Shown in pieces: positions 27,148 through 33,865 of a stretch of 45,412 nucleotides of DNA (positions are counted from its first letter, which is position 1; the number at the start of each line of letters is the position of its first letter). The notes below the pieces were generated by a model. It was not told where the DNA came from and did not search any database. It saw nothing but the letters and a program-made list of their open reading frames with translations. A program made the position numbers and the translations under genes. Source of the DNA: a virus; IMG/VR virus record IMGVR_UViG_3300042301_002222, positions 1 to 45,412 of that record, one strand, 5' to 3'.

Positions 27148-27364
27148 TGCCATCTCCCTGACTTTAACCCAAACATTTGAGATGGAGAGGTTTCACAGGG
27201 ACATTGATTCTTGTACTAACCTTGAAGAGCTGAAGGTACTGACTAAGCAGCTCTACACGGCTTGGGTCACTCAGAAAGCAGCTTGCGTTTGGGTAATGCG
27301 GCAAAACCACGAAAGATTGCCTTCCGAAGACCTTTTGGAAGAATATCACAATTCACAAGCGTGA
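27137..27364 (+). CDS. Small helical protein, NblA-like (75 aa)
   Basis: ATG 27137 overlaps the deaminase end by 11 bases. The protein begins MSSDAISLTLTQTFEMERF and forms two helices (residues 7-28 and 32-60) with SCTNLEELKVLTKQLYTAW between. The leading LTL-x-Q-x-F element and two-helix length resemble NblA, the phycobilisome degradation adaptor, and also resemble small conserved picocyanobacterial proteins of unknown role. If NblA-like it would help dismantle phycobilisomes during infection. The similarity is by eye and weak in the C-terminal half. Confidence 0.5.
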   Translation: MSSDAISLTLTQTFEMERFHRDIDSCTNLEELKVLTKQLYTAWVTQKAACVWVMRQNHERLPSEDLLEEYHNSQA

Positions 27365-27369
27365 GGGAT

Positions 27370-27410
27370 GGCGGATACCCGCCTAAAAACGCCGGGATAC
27401 CGGCTTTGCC
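27370..27410 (+). terminator. Candidate double-hairpin terminator
   Basis: GGCGG-ATAC-CCGCC (27370-27383) is followed by GCCGG-GATA-CCGGC (27391-27404) and a short TTTG. The T run is weak, so termination may be partial. Confidence 0.45.
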
Positions 27411-27433
27411 TTTCCCCTCAGAGGCGCTATACT
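27406..27433 (+). promoter_or_regulatory. Promoter TTGCCT-N16-TATACT for sigma factor gene
   Basis: TTGCCT at 27406-27411 and TATACT at 27428-27433, with ATG 27454 some 20 bases after the -10. It is the closest to a host sigma70 consensus in the window. Confidence 0.55.
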
Positions 27434-27453
27434 TATTGTAGTTGAAAAACACC

Positions 27454-28056
27454 ATGTACACAGACGAAACCTTTTACAACGCAGTTCGAGGAGATTCTCT
27501 AGCGGTCACAGAGACTCTGAAGCAGTTCACACCCCTTGTTCATAAGTTTGCTATAAGGTACAAATTTATGGGTCACGATTATATCTACGATGATCTTGTT
27601 CAAGAGGGTTTACTTGGCATCGTAAAGGCTATCAAAACGTTTGACCTTAACTACAGGGTCAACGGGCGAGGTATTCGCCCAATGACGTGGATCTACCCTA
27701 ATGTTCGTGGTGCGGTTCAAGGTGCTGCACGAAAAGAGAAAAAGAACCCCAAATTTGCGCTATCCTTAGAGCAGTCAGACTGGTCGAACAACCTTGAAGA
27801 CCCGAACGCTTACGAGCTGAAAGAAGAGTTTGCTCGCATAGACATTGCAGACATTATAAAGAAGGGTTGTGGTTCTCTTGACAGCAAGAGAGCACAAATC
27901 GTCTGCGACCGTTTCGGACTACTTGGCAGAAAGGCAATGCGACAGGGGGAAGTTGCTCAAAAGTATGGGCTTACGAAACAGGCTACAAACGGCCACATTT
28001 CACGTTTCACCAAAAAAGTGCGTGAGGTTAGTCCCGAACTTCGAAACTTTATTTGA
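27454..28056 (+). CDS. Phage RNA polymerase sigma factor 1
   Basis: I use ATG 27454; the TTG at 27442 would leave almost no leader after the promoter. A region 2-like segment, LVQEGLLGIVKAIKTFDLNY (about residues 45-65), is followed by a WIYPNVRGAVQGAARKEKK segment that fits the 2.3/2.4 DNA-contacting helix. The C-terminal part, about 145-190, contains a DRFGLLGRKAMRQGEVAQKY helix-turn-helix typical of region 4. At 200 residues it is a small sigma70-family protein. It likely redirects host RNA polymerase, possibly to the GGGTAAAA promoters. Preceded by a sigma70-like promoter, so it can be made early. Confidence 0.85.
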   Translation: MYTDETFYNAVRGDSLAVTETLKQFTPLVHKFAIRYKFMGHDYIYDDLVQEGLLGIVKAIKTFDLNYRVNGRGIRPMTWIYPNVRGAVQGAARKEKKNPKFALSLEQSDWSNNLEDPNAYELKEEFARIDIADIIKKGCGSLDSKRAQIVCDRFGLLGRKAMRQGEVAQKYGLTKQATNGHISRFTKKVREVSPELRNFI

Positions 28057-28065
28057 GGCGGGATA

Positions 28066-28422
28066 ATGACAGAAAATAAGCCTAACGCAGCGGTTGTTGT
28101 AACCAAGGTGTTCGACCTTGGATGTCCAGTCTGTGACACGATGTCCCGGTTCGACAAGTCCATGTTTGAGGGGTTTCCCGAAGTTTCTTTTCAAGAGATA
28201 CCCTTTGACACCCTTCGAGACTTTAATGGGAACGCAACACGGACTCGAATCTACCAGTGTCTCGAACGCTACGCAGTTTCAGACACCTACGAGATAGACT
28301 TCCCTACTTACCTCTTCCTGAGTTCAACGGGAAAGTACCTAGGATTCTTGCAAGGTGCCCTGTCTCTAAGGGAACTAAGAGGGGGGGTAAAACAAATTTT
28401 AGAACAGCACACTTCTGAATAA
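28066..28422 (+). CDS. Thioredoxin-like protein with CPVC motif
   Basis: The gene follows the sigma factor by 9 bases, with a GAGGCGGG Shine-Dalgarno. The chain has the thioredoxin pattern: VVVTKVFDLGCPVCDTMSRF puts the CxxC (CPVC, about residues 20-23) after the first strand, IDFPTYLFLSSTGKYLG has the cis-Pro strand, and a helix ends the protein. The middle holds an insertion with a Cys. It probably reduces disulfides, and by location may feed ribonucleotide reductase. CPVC is not the classical CGPC, so redox potential could differ. Confidence 0.8.
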   Translation: MTENKPNAAVVVTKVFDLGCPVCDTMSRFDKSMFEGFPEVSFQEIPFDTLRDFNGNATRTRIYQCLERYAVSDTYEIDFPTYLFLSSTGKYLGFLQGALSLRELRGGVKQILEQHTSE

Positions 28423-28438
28423 TTGAGGTATTTATGAA

Positions 28439-28777
28439 TTGGAAAGTCTTGGAACTCATGCTCTAGTTCGCATTTTCGACGCTGACTTCGACAAGCTAAA
28501 TTGCATCGATCGGCTTCGAGATGCGTTCAGACTCACAGTGCTCCAACACGAGTTGGTGGCCCTTAGCGAGCCGATCCTTCATCAGTTTGACCCGCAAGGT
28601 TTGACAGGCATTATCTTGCTTGCTGAGAGTCATATTTCGATTCACACGTGGCCTGAGAAAGGCCAGGCAGCTGTGGACGTGTTCACCTGCGGCGGGCGGT
28701 CCTCGTCGGAAATTGCACAAACCTTTTGCATGCACCTCGGGTGCACTTTCTTCACTGTTCAGGAGATTAAACGATGA
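28439..28777 (+). CDS. speD: S-adenosylmethionine decarboxylase, SpeD type
   Basis: SpeD decarboxylates S-adenosylmethionine for spermidine synthesis, after self-cleavage to create a pyruvoyl group. The cleavage site is intact: AESHISIHTWPE, with E63-S64 as the scissile bond. AVDVFTCGG supplies the catalytic Cys about residue 82. Length (112 aa) is typical of the single-domain bacterial form. The frame has no ATG at the start; TTG 28439 is used. A GAGG lies well placed for ATG 28434 in another frame, which encodes only MNWKVLELML and stops, so initiation may be coupled to this mini-ORF. speD is a known cyanophage auxiliary metabolic gene. Confidence 0.88.
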   Translation: MESLGTHALVRIFDADFDKLNCIDRLRDAFRLTVLQHELVALSEPILHQFDPQGLTGIILLAESHISIHTWPEKGQAAVDVFTCGGRSSSEIAQTFCMHLGCTFFTVQEIKR

Positions 28778-29025
28778 CAAAAGCAAAAAAGCTTGTAAAA
28801 GAAGCACTGAAGCACCCTGAGCTTCACACTCCCGGTGAACTTGCTTACATGCAACTGTGGTTGAATGAGCGTAAGCGCAGAAAAGCCGAGAGAAAAGGGC
28901 AGAGCGTGGGTGAAGACTACGAAAATCTCACCACGGGCCTAGCTGCTTTGGGCCAGCACCAGCAGTCCGGCGAGGTGACCCTTCCTTTGGAGCAAGTTGT
29001 CTCGAATTCGGGGTCCACTCTGTGA
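28774..29025 (+). CDS. Conserved small cyanophage-type protein (83 aa)
   Basis: ATGA overlap with speD. Residues 1-45 form a Lys/Arg-rich helical region beginning TKAKKLVKEALKHPELHTPG, with the HPEL...EL-Y-M pattern seen in small conserved proteins of cyanophages. The rest is Gln/Gly-rich and looks disordered. No catalytic motif. Co-translation with speD suggests a shared timing rather than a known joint role. Confidence 0.6.
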   Translation: MTKAKKLVKEALKHPELHTPGELAYMQLWLNERKRRKAERKGQSVGEDYENLTTGLAALGQHQQSGEVTLPLEQVVSNSGSTL

Positions 29026-29041
29026 CCGTACGACAAAGCTG

Positions 29042-29069
29042 TTTCACCTCTTCTAGCAACCACTAAACT
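29042..29069 (+). promoter_or_regulatory. Promoter TTTCAC-N16-TAAACT for hli gene
   Basis: TTTCAC at 29042-29047 and TAAACT at 29064-29069, 20 bases before ATG 29089. It gives hli its own transcript, which ends at the strong terminator at 29315. Confidence 0.5.
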
Positions 29070-29088
29070 TAAACACTGAACAAACAAA

Positions 29089-29292
29089 ATGACAGTCACT
29101 TCTGATGAAAAGGGTCGGCTCAACAACTTTGCAATTGAGCCCCCGATTACTCCCGTAGACTCAAACTACCGGCCTATGATAGACTGGGACTTTTTAGGAG
29201 AAAGGATGAATGGGAGAGCGGCGATGATTGGAATAGTCGCTGCACTTGGGTCTTACGCAGTCACTGGGCAAATTATACCAGGAATTTGGTGA
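29089..29292 (+). CDS. hli: High-light-inducible protein (Hli)
   Basis: A 67-residue single-helix light-harvesting-like protein. The chlorophyll-binding signature E-R-M-NGRAAMIG (about residues 38-47) is complete and is followed by the hydrophobic helix IVAALGSYAVTGQI. It inserts in the thylakoid membrane and is thought to protect photosystem II and bind chlorophyll during assembly or stress. A phage copy helps keep photosynthesis running in infection. The first 30 residues are a soluble leader with paired Pro. It has its own promoter and terminator, so it can be expressed separately from its neighbours. Confidence 0.93.
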   Translation: MTVTSDEKGRLNNFAIEPPITPVDSNYRPMIDWDFLGERMNGRAAMIGIVAALGSYAVTGQIIPGIW

Positions 29293-29314
29293 GATCTTTA
29301 CAAGAGATCGAGTG

Positions 29315-29345
29315 ACCGCCTTCGGGATAACCGGGGGTGGTTTTT
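29315..29345 (+). terminator. Rho-independent terminator after hli
   Basis: ACCGCCTTCGG (29315-29325), loop GATAA, and CCGGGGGTGGT (29331-29341) form an 11-bp stem with three G-U pairs followed by TTTTT. Confidence 0.8.
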
Positions 29346-29385
29346 CTTTGGTTGAAACAAATTCGGAAGAGTTTACCTTTTTCAC

Positions 29386-29393
29386 GCTAAACT
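29386..29393 (+). promoter_or_regulatory. Candidate -10 element GCTAAACT
   Basis: GCTAAACT lies 29 bases before ATG 29415, the same extended -10 as before the gene at 10326. A TTTACC at 29372 is too close to serve as a -35, so this is a weaker call. Confidence 0.35.
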
Positions 29394-29414
29394 AAACTAC
29401 TTCGTTCGAAACAA

Positions 29415-30053
29415 ATGAACATCTTTGCAGTGCATGAAGACCCGCAAATCGCGGGGGCATCCCTGCCTGACAAGCTCGTCGTAAAAATGACGACTGAGAG
29501 CTTGCAGTTACTCACACCTTGGGCGTTTAACACCTTTGGGGTGAAAATCGTAAAGCCCGGACTCAGTGGGCAACTAGCTCTCCTGGAGTCTGAAAAGCTG
29601 TTCTACGGAACAAAAGGCTTCGCCCACCACCCTTGTTCAAAGTGGCTGTACGAAACGCCAGCCAATGTTCACTGGGTCGTAGAGCACGCTTTCGGTATGG
29701 CTCAGGAGTACTGGGAACGATACAACAAACACCACGGTGCTTTGTTCGGCTTAAATGAAGTTCGGACCTTGCTCTACAGAAACTTCAACGCGGCGAGTTC
29801 GAGAGACCACTCACCGTTCGTTCAAGCTATGCCGGACCAGTACAAAGACCCAGAAAACCCGGTTCAAGCGTACCGAAATTACCTAATGGGTGAGAAAGGG
29901 TACGCTGTTTGGAAACACGGGAACCAACCCGAGTGGTGGAGCCATGAAAAACACAAACCTGCACGAGACAGATATCTCGCAGAAAAAGAACGCAAACGCT
30001 TAGAACGACTAAATGCCAAGCATCACTCAGTATCGAGAAGCCTACAAACTTAA
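29415..30053 (+). CDS. Pyrimidine-dimer glycosylase-like protein (212 aa)
   Basis: The chain begins MNIFAVHEDPQIAGASLPDK and continues LVVKMTTESLQLL. This D-P...A...DK-x-VVKM-x-x-E-x-x-QLL pattern is seen in phage proteins often related to T4 endonuclease V/pyrimidine dimer glycosylases. A His/Lys/Trp-rich middle (HHPCSKWLYETPANVHWVVE) and YRNYLMGEKGYAVWKHGNQ follow. The true catalytic role is unproven. UV-damage repair would suit a phage of sunlit water. The last 41 bases overlap nrdB. Confidence 0.55.
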   Translation: MNIFAVHEDPQIAGASLPDKLVVKMTTESLQLLTPWAFNTFGVKIVKPGLSGQLALLESEKLFYGTKGFAHHPCSKWLYETPANVHWVVEHAFGMAQEYWERYNKHHGALFGLNEVRTLLYRNFNAASSRDHSPFVQAMPDQYKDPENPVQAYRNYLMGEKGYAVWKHGNQPEWWSHEKHKPARDRYLAEKERKRLERLNAKHHSVSRSLQT

Positions 30054-30993
30054 CGGGGAATTTGAATACCCTGAGTTTTTCAAAACTTATCAGAAAGCTC
30101 GCCTTTCTCTTTGGGGTCCTGAAGAAGCACAATTTGAAAGTGATGTTCGAGATTGGCAAAGTGCAACTCAGAGCGAACGTGAGATTGTTGGGGGCATTTT
30201 GCGTGGTTTCACCATTCTTGAGACACACATTGGGGACTACTGGTCAAAGATTCCGGAGTGGTTTCCTAAGCATGAGATTGCGGCAGTGGCCCGAACCTTT
30301 GCTTTCTCTGAAGTTGTTCACGCCGAAGCATATAATCTCTTATCGGACACCCTGGGTCTAGACGAATTTGAGGCTTTCCTTGGTGACCCCATAGCCCGTC
30401 AAAAGATTGGGTACTTTCTCGGAAAGAAAAACATTAAGGAGTCCCTCGCGGTATTCAGTGGCGCTGCCGAGGGTGTCTCGCTGTTTTCTTCCTTCGCAGT
30501 CCTTCTTTCCTTGAATCTCAACGGAAGGTACAGAGGACTATCGCAAATTATTTCATGGTCAATTCAAGACGAGCAGCAGCACAGCGATACCGGAATACAA
30601 CTCTTTCGTGAGCTTATCAAGGAAGACCCTCTAACCCTGATTGAAGCAGAAGCGATTTTCCAAGGGTTTGACGCGGTACTCCGAAATGAGGACGCGTTCC
30701 TTAACCAGATCTTTGAAGGACGTACTCTCGACACCATTACTCTGCAGGACACGAAGCATTATCTTCGCTGGCGAGCAAACGACAGGTTGAATAAACTAAG
30801 AATATCTGTACCTATGTTCCACGTCGACATGGAGTCTGCGAACAGGATTAAACAGTGGTTCGACCCTATTGCTGCAGGCGCGACAAGTACAGACGTTTTC
30901 GCTCAAGCAAAGTCGGGGGACGCCTACGTTGCAAAACCGACTCAGGACTTTTTGAGAGTTAACTTAAAGGATCTGGTTCTAGACTTGGTGTAA
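30013..30993 (+). CDS. nrdB: Ribonucleotide reductase class I beta subunit
   Basis: NrdB carries the metal cofactor and starts the radical transfer to NrdA. Metal ligands can be traced: E70 (TILETHIG, the equivalent of E. coli D84), E100 and H103 (SEVVH), E153 (AAEGVS), and E187 and H190 (DEQQH). Y107 stands seven residues after E100, the place of the radical tyrosine. At 326 aa it is a short, compact version. The C-terminus (NLKDLVLDLV) likely docks on NrdA. It starts within the end of the upstream gene and is followed 36 bases later by nrdA. Cyanopodo- and cyanosiphovirus RNRs form their own class I group in published analyses. Confidence 0.92.
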   Translation: MPSITQYREAYKLNGEFEYPEFFKTYQKARLSLWGPEEAQFESDVRDWQSATQSEREIVGGILRGFTILETHIGDYWSKIPEWFPKHEIAAVARTFAFSEVVHAEAYNLLSDTLGLDEFEAFLGDPIARQKIGYFLGKKNIKESLAVFSGAAEGVSLFSSFAVLLSLNLNGRYRGLSQIISWSIQDEQQHSDTGIQLFRELIKEDPLTLIEAEAIFQGFDAVLRNEDAFLNQIFEGRTLDTITLQDTKHYLRWRANDRLNKLRISVPMFHVDMESANRIKQWFDPIAAGATSTDVFAQAKSGDAYVAKPTQDFLRVNLKDLVLDLV

Positions 30994-31029
30994 TACGCTA
31001 CAACCACATTCTTAACTCTTGAAATCACT

Positions 31030-32973
31030 ATGAATACAGAACTTACCCACCCACATTGGATGAATGAAGAGGCCCTTCATACTCTCTCTAATGGCTACTT
31101 ATTAGTAGGTGAGACTCCGAAGGATATGTTTAGCCGTCTCGCAAAAACGGCGTCAAAGATAAACGAAGATCCGACACTAGACGAAGACTTGTTCCACTGC
31201 CTATGGTCCGGATGGATCGGCGCGGCTAGTCCGGTGGCTTCCAATTTTGGTACAAACCGGGGTCAGCCTATATCCTGCTTTTCTGTTCACCCTTCGGATA
31301 GCATTTCCTCTATCTACTCACACCTAAAAGAAGTAGCTCAACTCAGCAAGAGTGGGGGTGGAGTGGGCAACTACTTCGGGGAAATTCGTCCTGCAGGGTC
31401 TCCTATAACTGGGGGAGGAAAATCAATTGGCGCTGTACCCTGGATGCAGCAATACGATATTTGTGCGAGAGTCGTGAGCCAAGGGGGAGTTCGAAGGGGC
31501 TCGTTTGCATTTTACCTCCCAATAGACCACCCCGATGTGCCTGAGCTTCTGCGTGCTAAAGATCACACAAAAGGAGATCCAAGGACCTGGGTGGATTCGA
31601 ACATAGCACTCACCATAACTGATGAGTGGATAGAGTCTATGATTAAAGGAGATAAACAAAAGCATGAGTTGTTCGCAGAGGTTTTGAGAACAAGGATGAT
31701 TTCAGGTACTCCTTACCTGATCTTCATTGACAATGCTAATAACCAGAACCCGGACTGCTACAAAGAAAGGGGATTGACTGTGAAGACCAGTAATCTCTGC
31801 AGCGAAATCTTCCTTCACACCGATGAAAACCACTCCTTCGTTTGCGTCCTTAGTAGCTTAAACCTGAGTCGCTACGACGAGTTTAAGGACTGGAAGTCCC
31901 CTGTCTCATGCCGCACTGTTCCTCAAATTGGGATTCACTTCCTTGAGGCAGTCGTTAGTGAGTTCATACGCAAAGCCAAAGACAAGGTTGGTATGGGTCG
32001 GTCCGTTCGTTTCGCAGAGAAGAGCCGTGCTCTTGGTTTGGGGGTCATGGGTCTTCACTCTCTTTACCAACTACACGGGTTACCTGTGAAGTCACAAGGG
32101 GCACGAGCATTAAACATTGAAACAATTCGATGGATGAAGGAGGAAGCTGTTAAGGCTTCGAAAGAGTTGGCCGAAAGGTTTGGGGAACCGGAATGGTGCA
32201 AAGGTACCGGAATGCGCCATACGCACTTAATTGCGATTGCACCAACTAAAACAAATAGTGTAATTTGCGGAGCCGGCACTGAAGGTATAGAGCCACGAGA
32301 CCGAAACTACTACGTCGCCAAACAAGCCAAGGGCACATATGTTCGAAAGAACCAGTACCTTGAAAAAATCTTCTGCGATAGAGGCGTAGGTTCGGACGTC
32401 TGGGACCAAATTCTAGTGGCCAAGGGAAGTGTGCAGAACATTGAATGCTTGACTGAGCACGAAAAAGAAGTGTTCAAGACTGCACGAGAGGTAGACCAGT
32501 TTGAGCTTATTAAGCAGGCGGCAGATCGGCAACCCTACGTGTGTCAGGGTCAATCGCTAAATCTGTTTCCCGACCCGAAGTCGGATGCATCGTATATTAC
32601 TCGTCTGCACCTAGCGGCATGGAAAATGAAGCTAAAGTCGCTTTATTACCTAAAGTCAAGCAGCCTTCTTACGAATAAAGAAGTTGTTCCTGCTTTGATT
32701 GTGACGCGCGAGGGTTGTCCGTGGTGTATGAAGCTTAAGAACGAACTATCTATGGAGGGGGTTCGGTACGAGGAAATTACCAAAACAGAAGCAGAGGAGA
32801 AAGGTTTCTGGAACCCTGTCTGGACGACTGTACCCCAATTGTGGCTTTACAAGAAACACATTGGGGGTTACACCGACTACATAGCTTATAAACAATCGGA
32901 TAACACCGAGACGGTAAGCTCCTATGACGATTCAGACGGCACTTACAACGAATGCAAAAGCTGCGAGGCTTAA
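31030..32973 (+). CDS. nrdA: Ribonucleotide reductase class I alpha subunit with inserted glutaredoxin
   Basis: The alpha subunit reduces ribonucleotides to deoxyribonucleotides. Residues 1-540 are the catalytic barrel, with no N-terminal ATP cone. Catalytic residues: C83 and C272 as the redox pair, N255-L-C257-S-E259 as the thiyl-radical loop, and paired Tyr in LYYLKSS (about residues 539-541) for radical transfer. Residues about 550-625 are a glutaredoxin domain with C563-P-W-C566 and the TVPQ motif near 600. The chain ends in ECKSCEA, with C642 and C645 as the redox tail. So barrel, glutaredoxin and Cys tail are in one protein. The missing cone implies no dATP activity switch. Confidence 0.93.
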   Translation: MNTELTHPHWMNEEALHTLSNGYLLVGETPKDMFSRLAKTASKINEDPTLDEDLFHCLWSGWIGAASPVASNFGTNRGQPISCFSVHPSDSISSIYSHLKEVAQLSKSGGGVGNYFGEIRPAGSPITGGGKSIGAVPWMQQYDICARVVSQGGVRRGSFAFYLPIDHPDVPELLRAKDHTKGDPRTWVDSNIALTITDEWIESMIKGDKQKHELFAEVLRTRMISGTPYLIFIDNANNQNPDCYKERGLTVKTSNLCSEIFLHTDENHSFVCVLSSLNLSRYDEFKDWKSPVSCRTVPQIGIHFLEAVVSEFIRKAKDKVGMGRSVRFAEKSRALGLGVMGLHSLYQLHGLPVKSQGARALNIETIRWMKEEAVKASKELAERFGEPEWCKGTGMRHTHLIAIAPTKTNSVICGAGTEGIEPRDRNYYVAKQAKGTYVRKNQYLEKIFCDRGVGSDVWDQILVAKGSVQNIECLTEHEKEVFKTAREVDQFELIKQAADRQPYVCQGQSLNLFPDPKSDASYITRLHLAAWKMKLKSLYYLKSSSLLTNKEVVPALIVTREGCPWCMKLKNELSMEGVRYEEITKTEAEEKGFWNPVWTTVPQLWLYKKHIGGYTDYIAYKQSDNTETVSSYDDSDGTYNECKSCEA

Positions 32974-32974
32974 T

Positions 32975-33652
32975 ATGGCAAAAAGACGCTACAGGCGCTA
33001 CCCCGAGCTCACAAAAGAGCAACAGTGTTTGGTAAGAGATCATAAATGGATCGCTGGAAGACTCGCCTACGGTGCCAAGTGCTCGACGGGAGGGTACACC
33101 GGCTCTCTCACAAGAGAGGACCTTGAGTCGATAGCAAACTTTGCCTTGTGCGTAGCTGCAACTCGGTATGATCCTGATAAAAAGGTTCAGTTTAGCACCT
33201 TTGCTTGGAGAACCGCCAGAGGCTATATCCAGCACGCTTTGCGGGACTACTCCCGAATGGTGAAAACTCCGCGATGGGTTGCGACGTATAAGACCAAGGT
33301 AGACGAGCTACTGAAGCAAAAGAAGACTTACACCGAAATTGCGACAGAGTTGGGATTACCTGAATCGAAAGTAATTATGGTTGATATGACAACTCATAAC
33401 TACCATGTTTCCTACGACTCTAACCCTGAAGATTGGACCACACGAGAGTTTATTTTTAACGACGACGATGTTAAGCCCTACGTGGCTTCTCCCGAACTTG
33501 TAAGGTCTATGAAAGAACTTTCAGAGTCCGAACTCAATACTGTTGTCAAGTATGCTGAGGAAAAAGACTTGTCGCCTGAAGAGAGAGAGTGGGCCGCAGA
33601 TAAATTCTACAAATTGCAGGCAATTGCACATGGATTCACCGAGGACATTTAG
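32975..33652 (+). CDS. Phage sigma factor 2
   Basis: ATG 32975 follows the nrdA stop by one base, with a GAGG sequence before it. Residues 45-90 include LTREDLESIANFALCVAATR, YDPDKKVQFSTFAWRTARGY and then RDYSRMVKTPRW. This order (DL..A..AL..A...YDP....FSTFAW...G.I...LRD.SR.V..P) is region 2 of a sigma70-family factor running into region 3. A KTYTEIATELGLPESKV helix-turn-helix follows at about 115-131. No classical region 4 was found in the acidic C-terminal third. The protein may direct late transcription; its gene lies just before the first GGGTAAAA-driven accessory gene. Confidence 0.8.
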   Translation: MAKRRYRRYPELTKEQQCLVRDHKWIAGRLAYGAKCSTGGYTGSLTREDLESIANFALCVAATRYDPDKKVQFSTFAWRTARGYIQHALRDYSRMVKTPRWVATYKTKVDELLKQKKTYTEIATELGLPESKVIMVDMTTHNYHVSYDSNPEDWTTREFIFNDDDVKPYVASPELVRSMKELSESELNTVVKYAEEKDLSPEEREWAADKFYKLQAIAHGFTEDI

Positions 33653-33839
33653 CGTAACACCGCTTCCCCTGGAGATTGAGTTCCGCGCCCAATCTGTGCG
33701 AAAGAGACTCAAGGAGTTGTCTCGTGACGAACTCGAAGAGTTCCTGGCGGACTCCATTTTGCTTCTTTCACGGTTGTCTCACCAGACGCGGCAGCTTCGA
33801 GACTTTCTCGAAGAGCTGGAGGTTGATGTCGAAGGGTAA
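33630..33839 (+). CDS. Small coiled-coil protein (69 aa)
   Basis: ATG 33630 is used because the open frame upstream lies within the sigma-factor gene. The product starts MDSPRTFSVTPLPLEIEFRA, then a long helix LKELSRDELEEFLADSILLL with heptad-like Leu, ending acidic. Small proteins with the L-SRDELEEFL pattern are common in cyanophages. The gene end overlaps the GGGTAAAA element of the following gene. Role unknown. Confidence 0.6.
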   Translation: MDSPRTFSVTPLPLEIEFRAQSVRKRLKELSRDELEEFLADSILLLSRLSHQTRQLRDFLEELEVDVEG

Positions 33840-33841
33840 AA
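33834..33841 (+). promoter_or_regulatory. GGGTAAAA putative late promoter element
   Basis: GGGTAAAA starts 32 bases before the GTG start at 33866 and supports that start over the TTG at 33842. Confidence 0.55.
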
Positions 33842-33865
33842 TTGTGTAGGTATAGATTCTGCACA

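Noticed and set aside
30127-30150. NrdB seemed to lack the first metal-ligand Asp, with Q40 aligned at that place, as in metal-free class Ie enzymes.
   Set aside because: Counting back from the E-x-x-H pair shows the equivalent of E. coli D84 is E70, not Q40. All six ligands and the Tyr are present.
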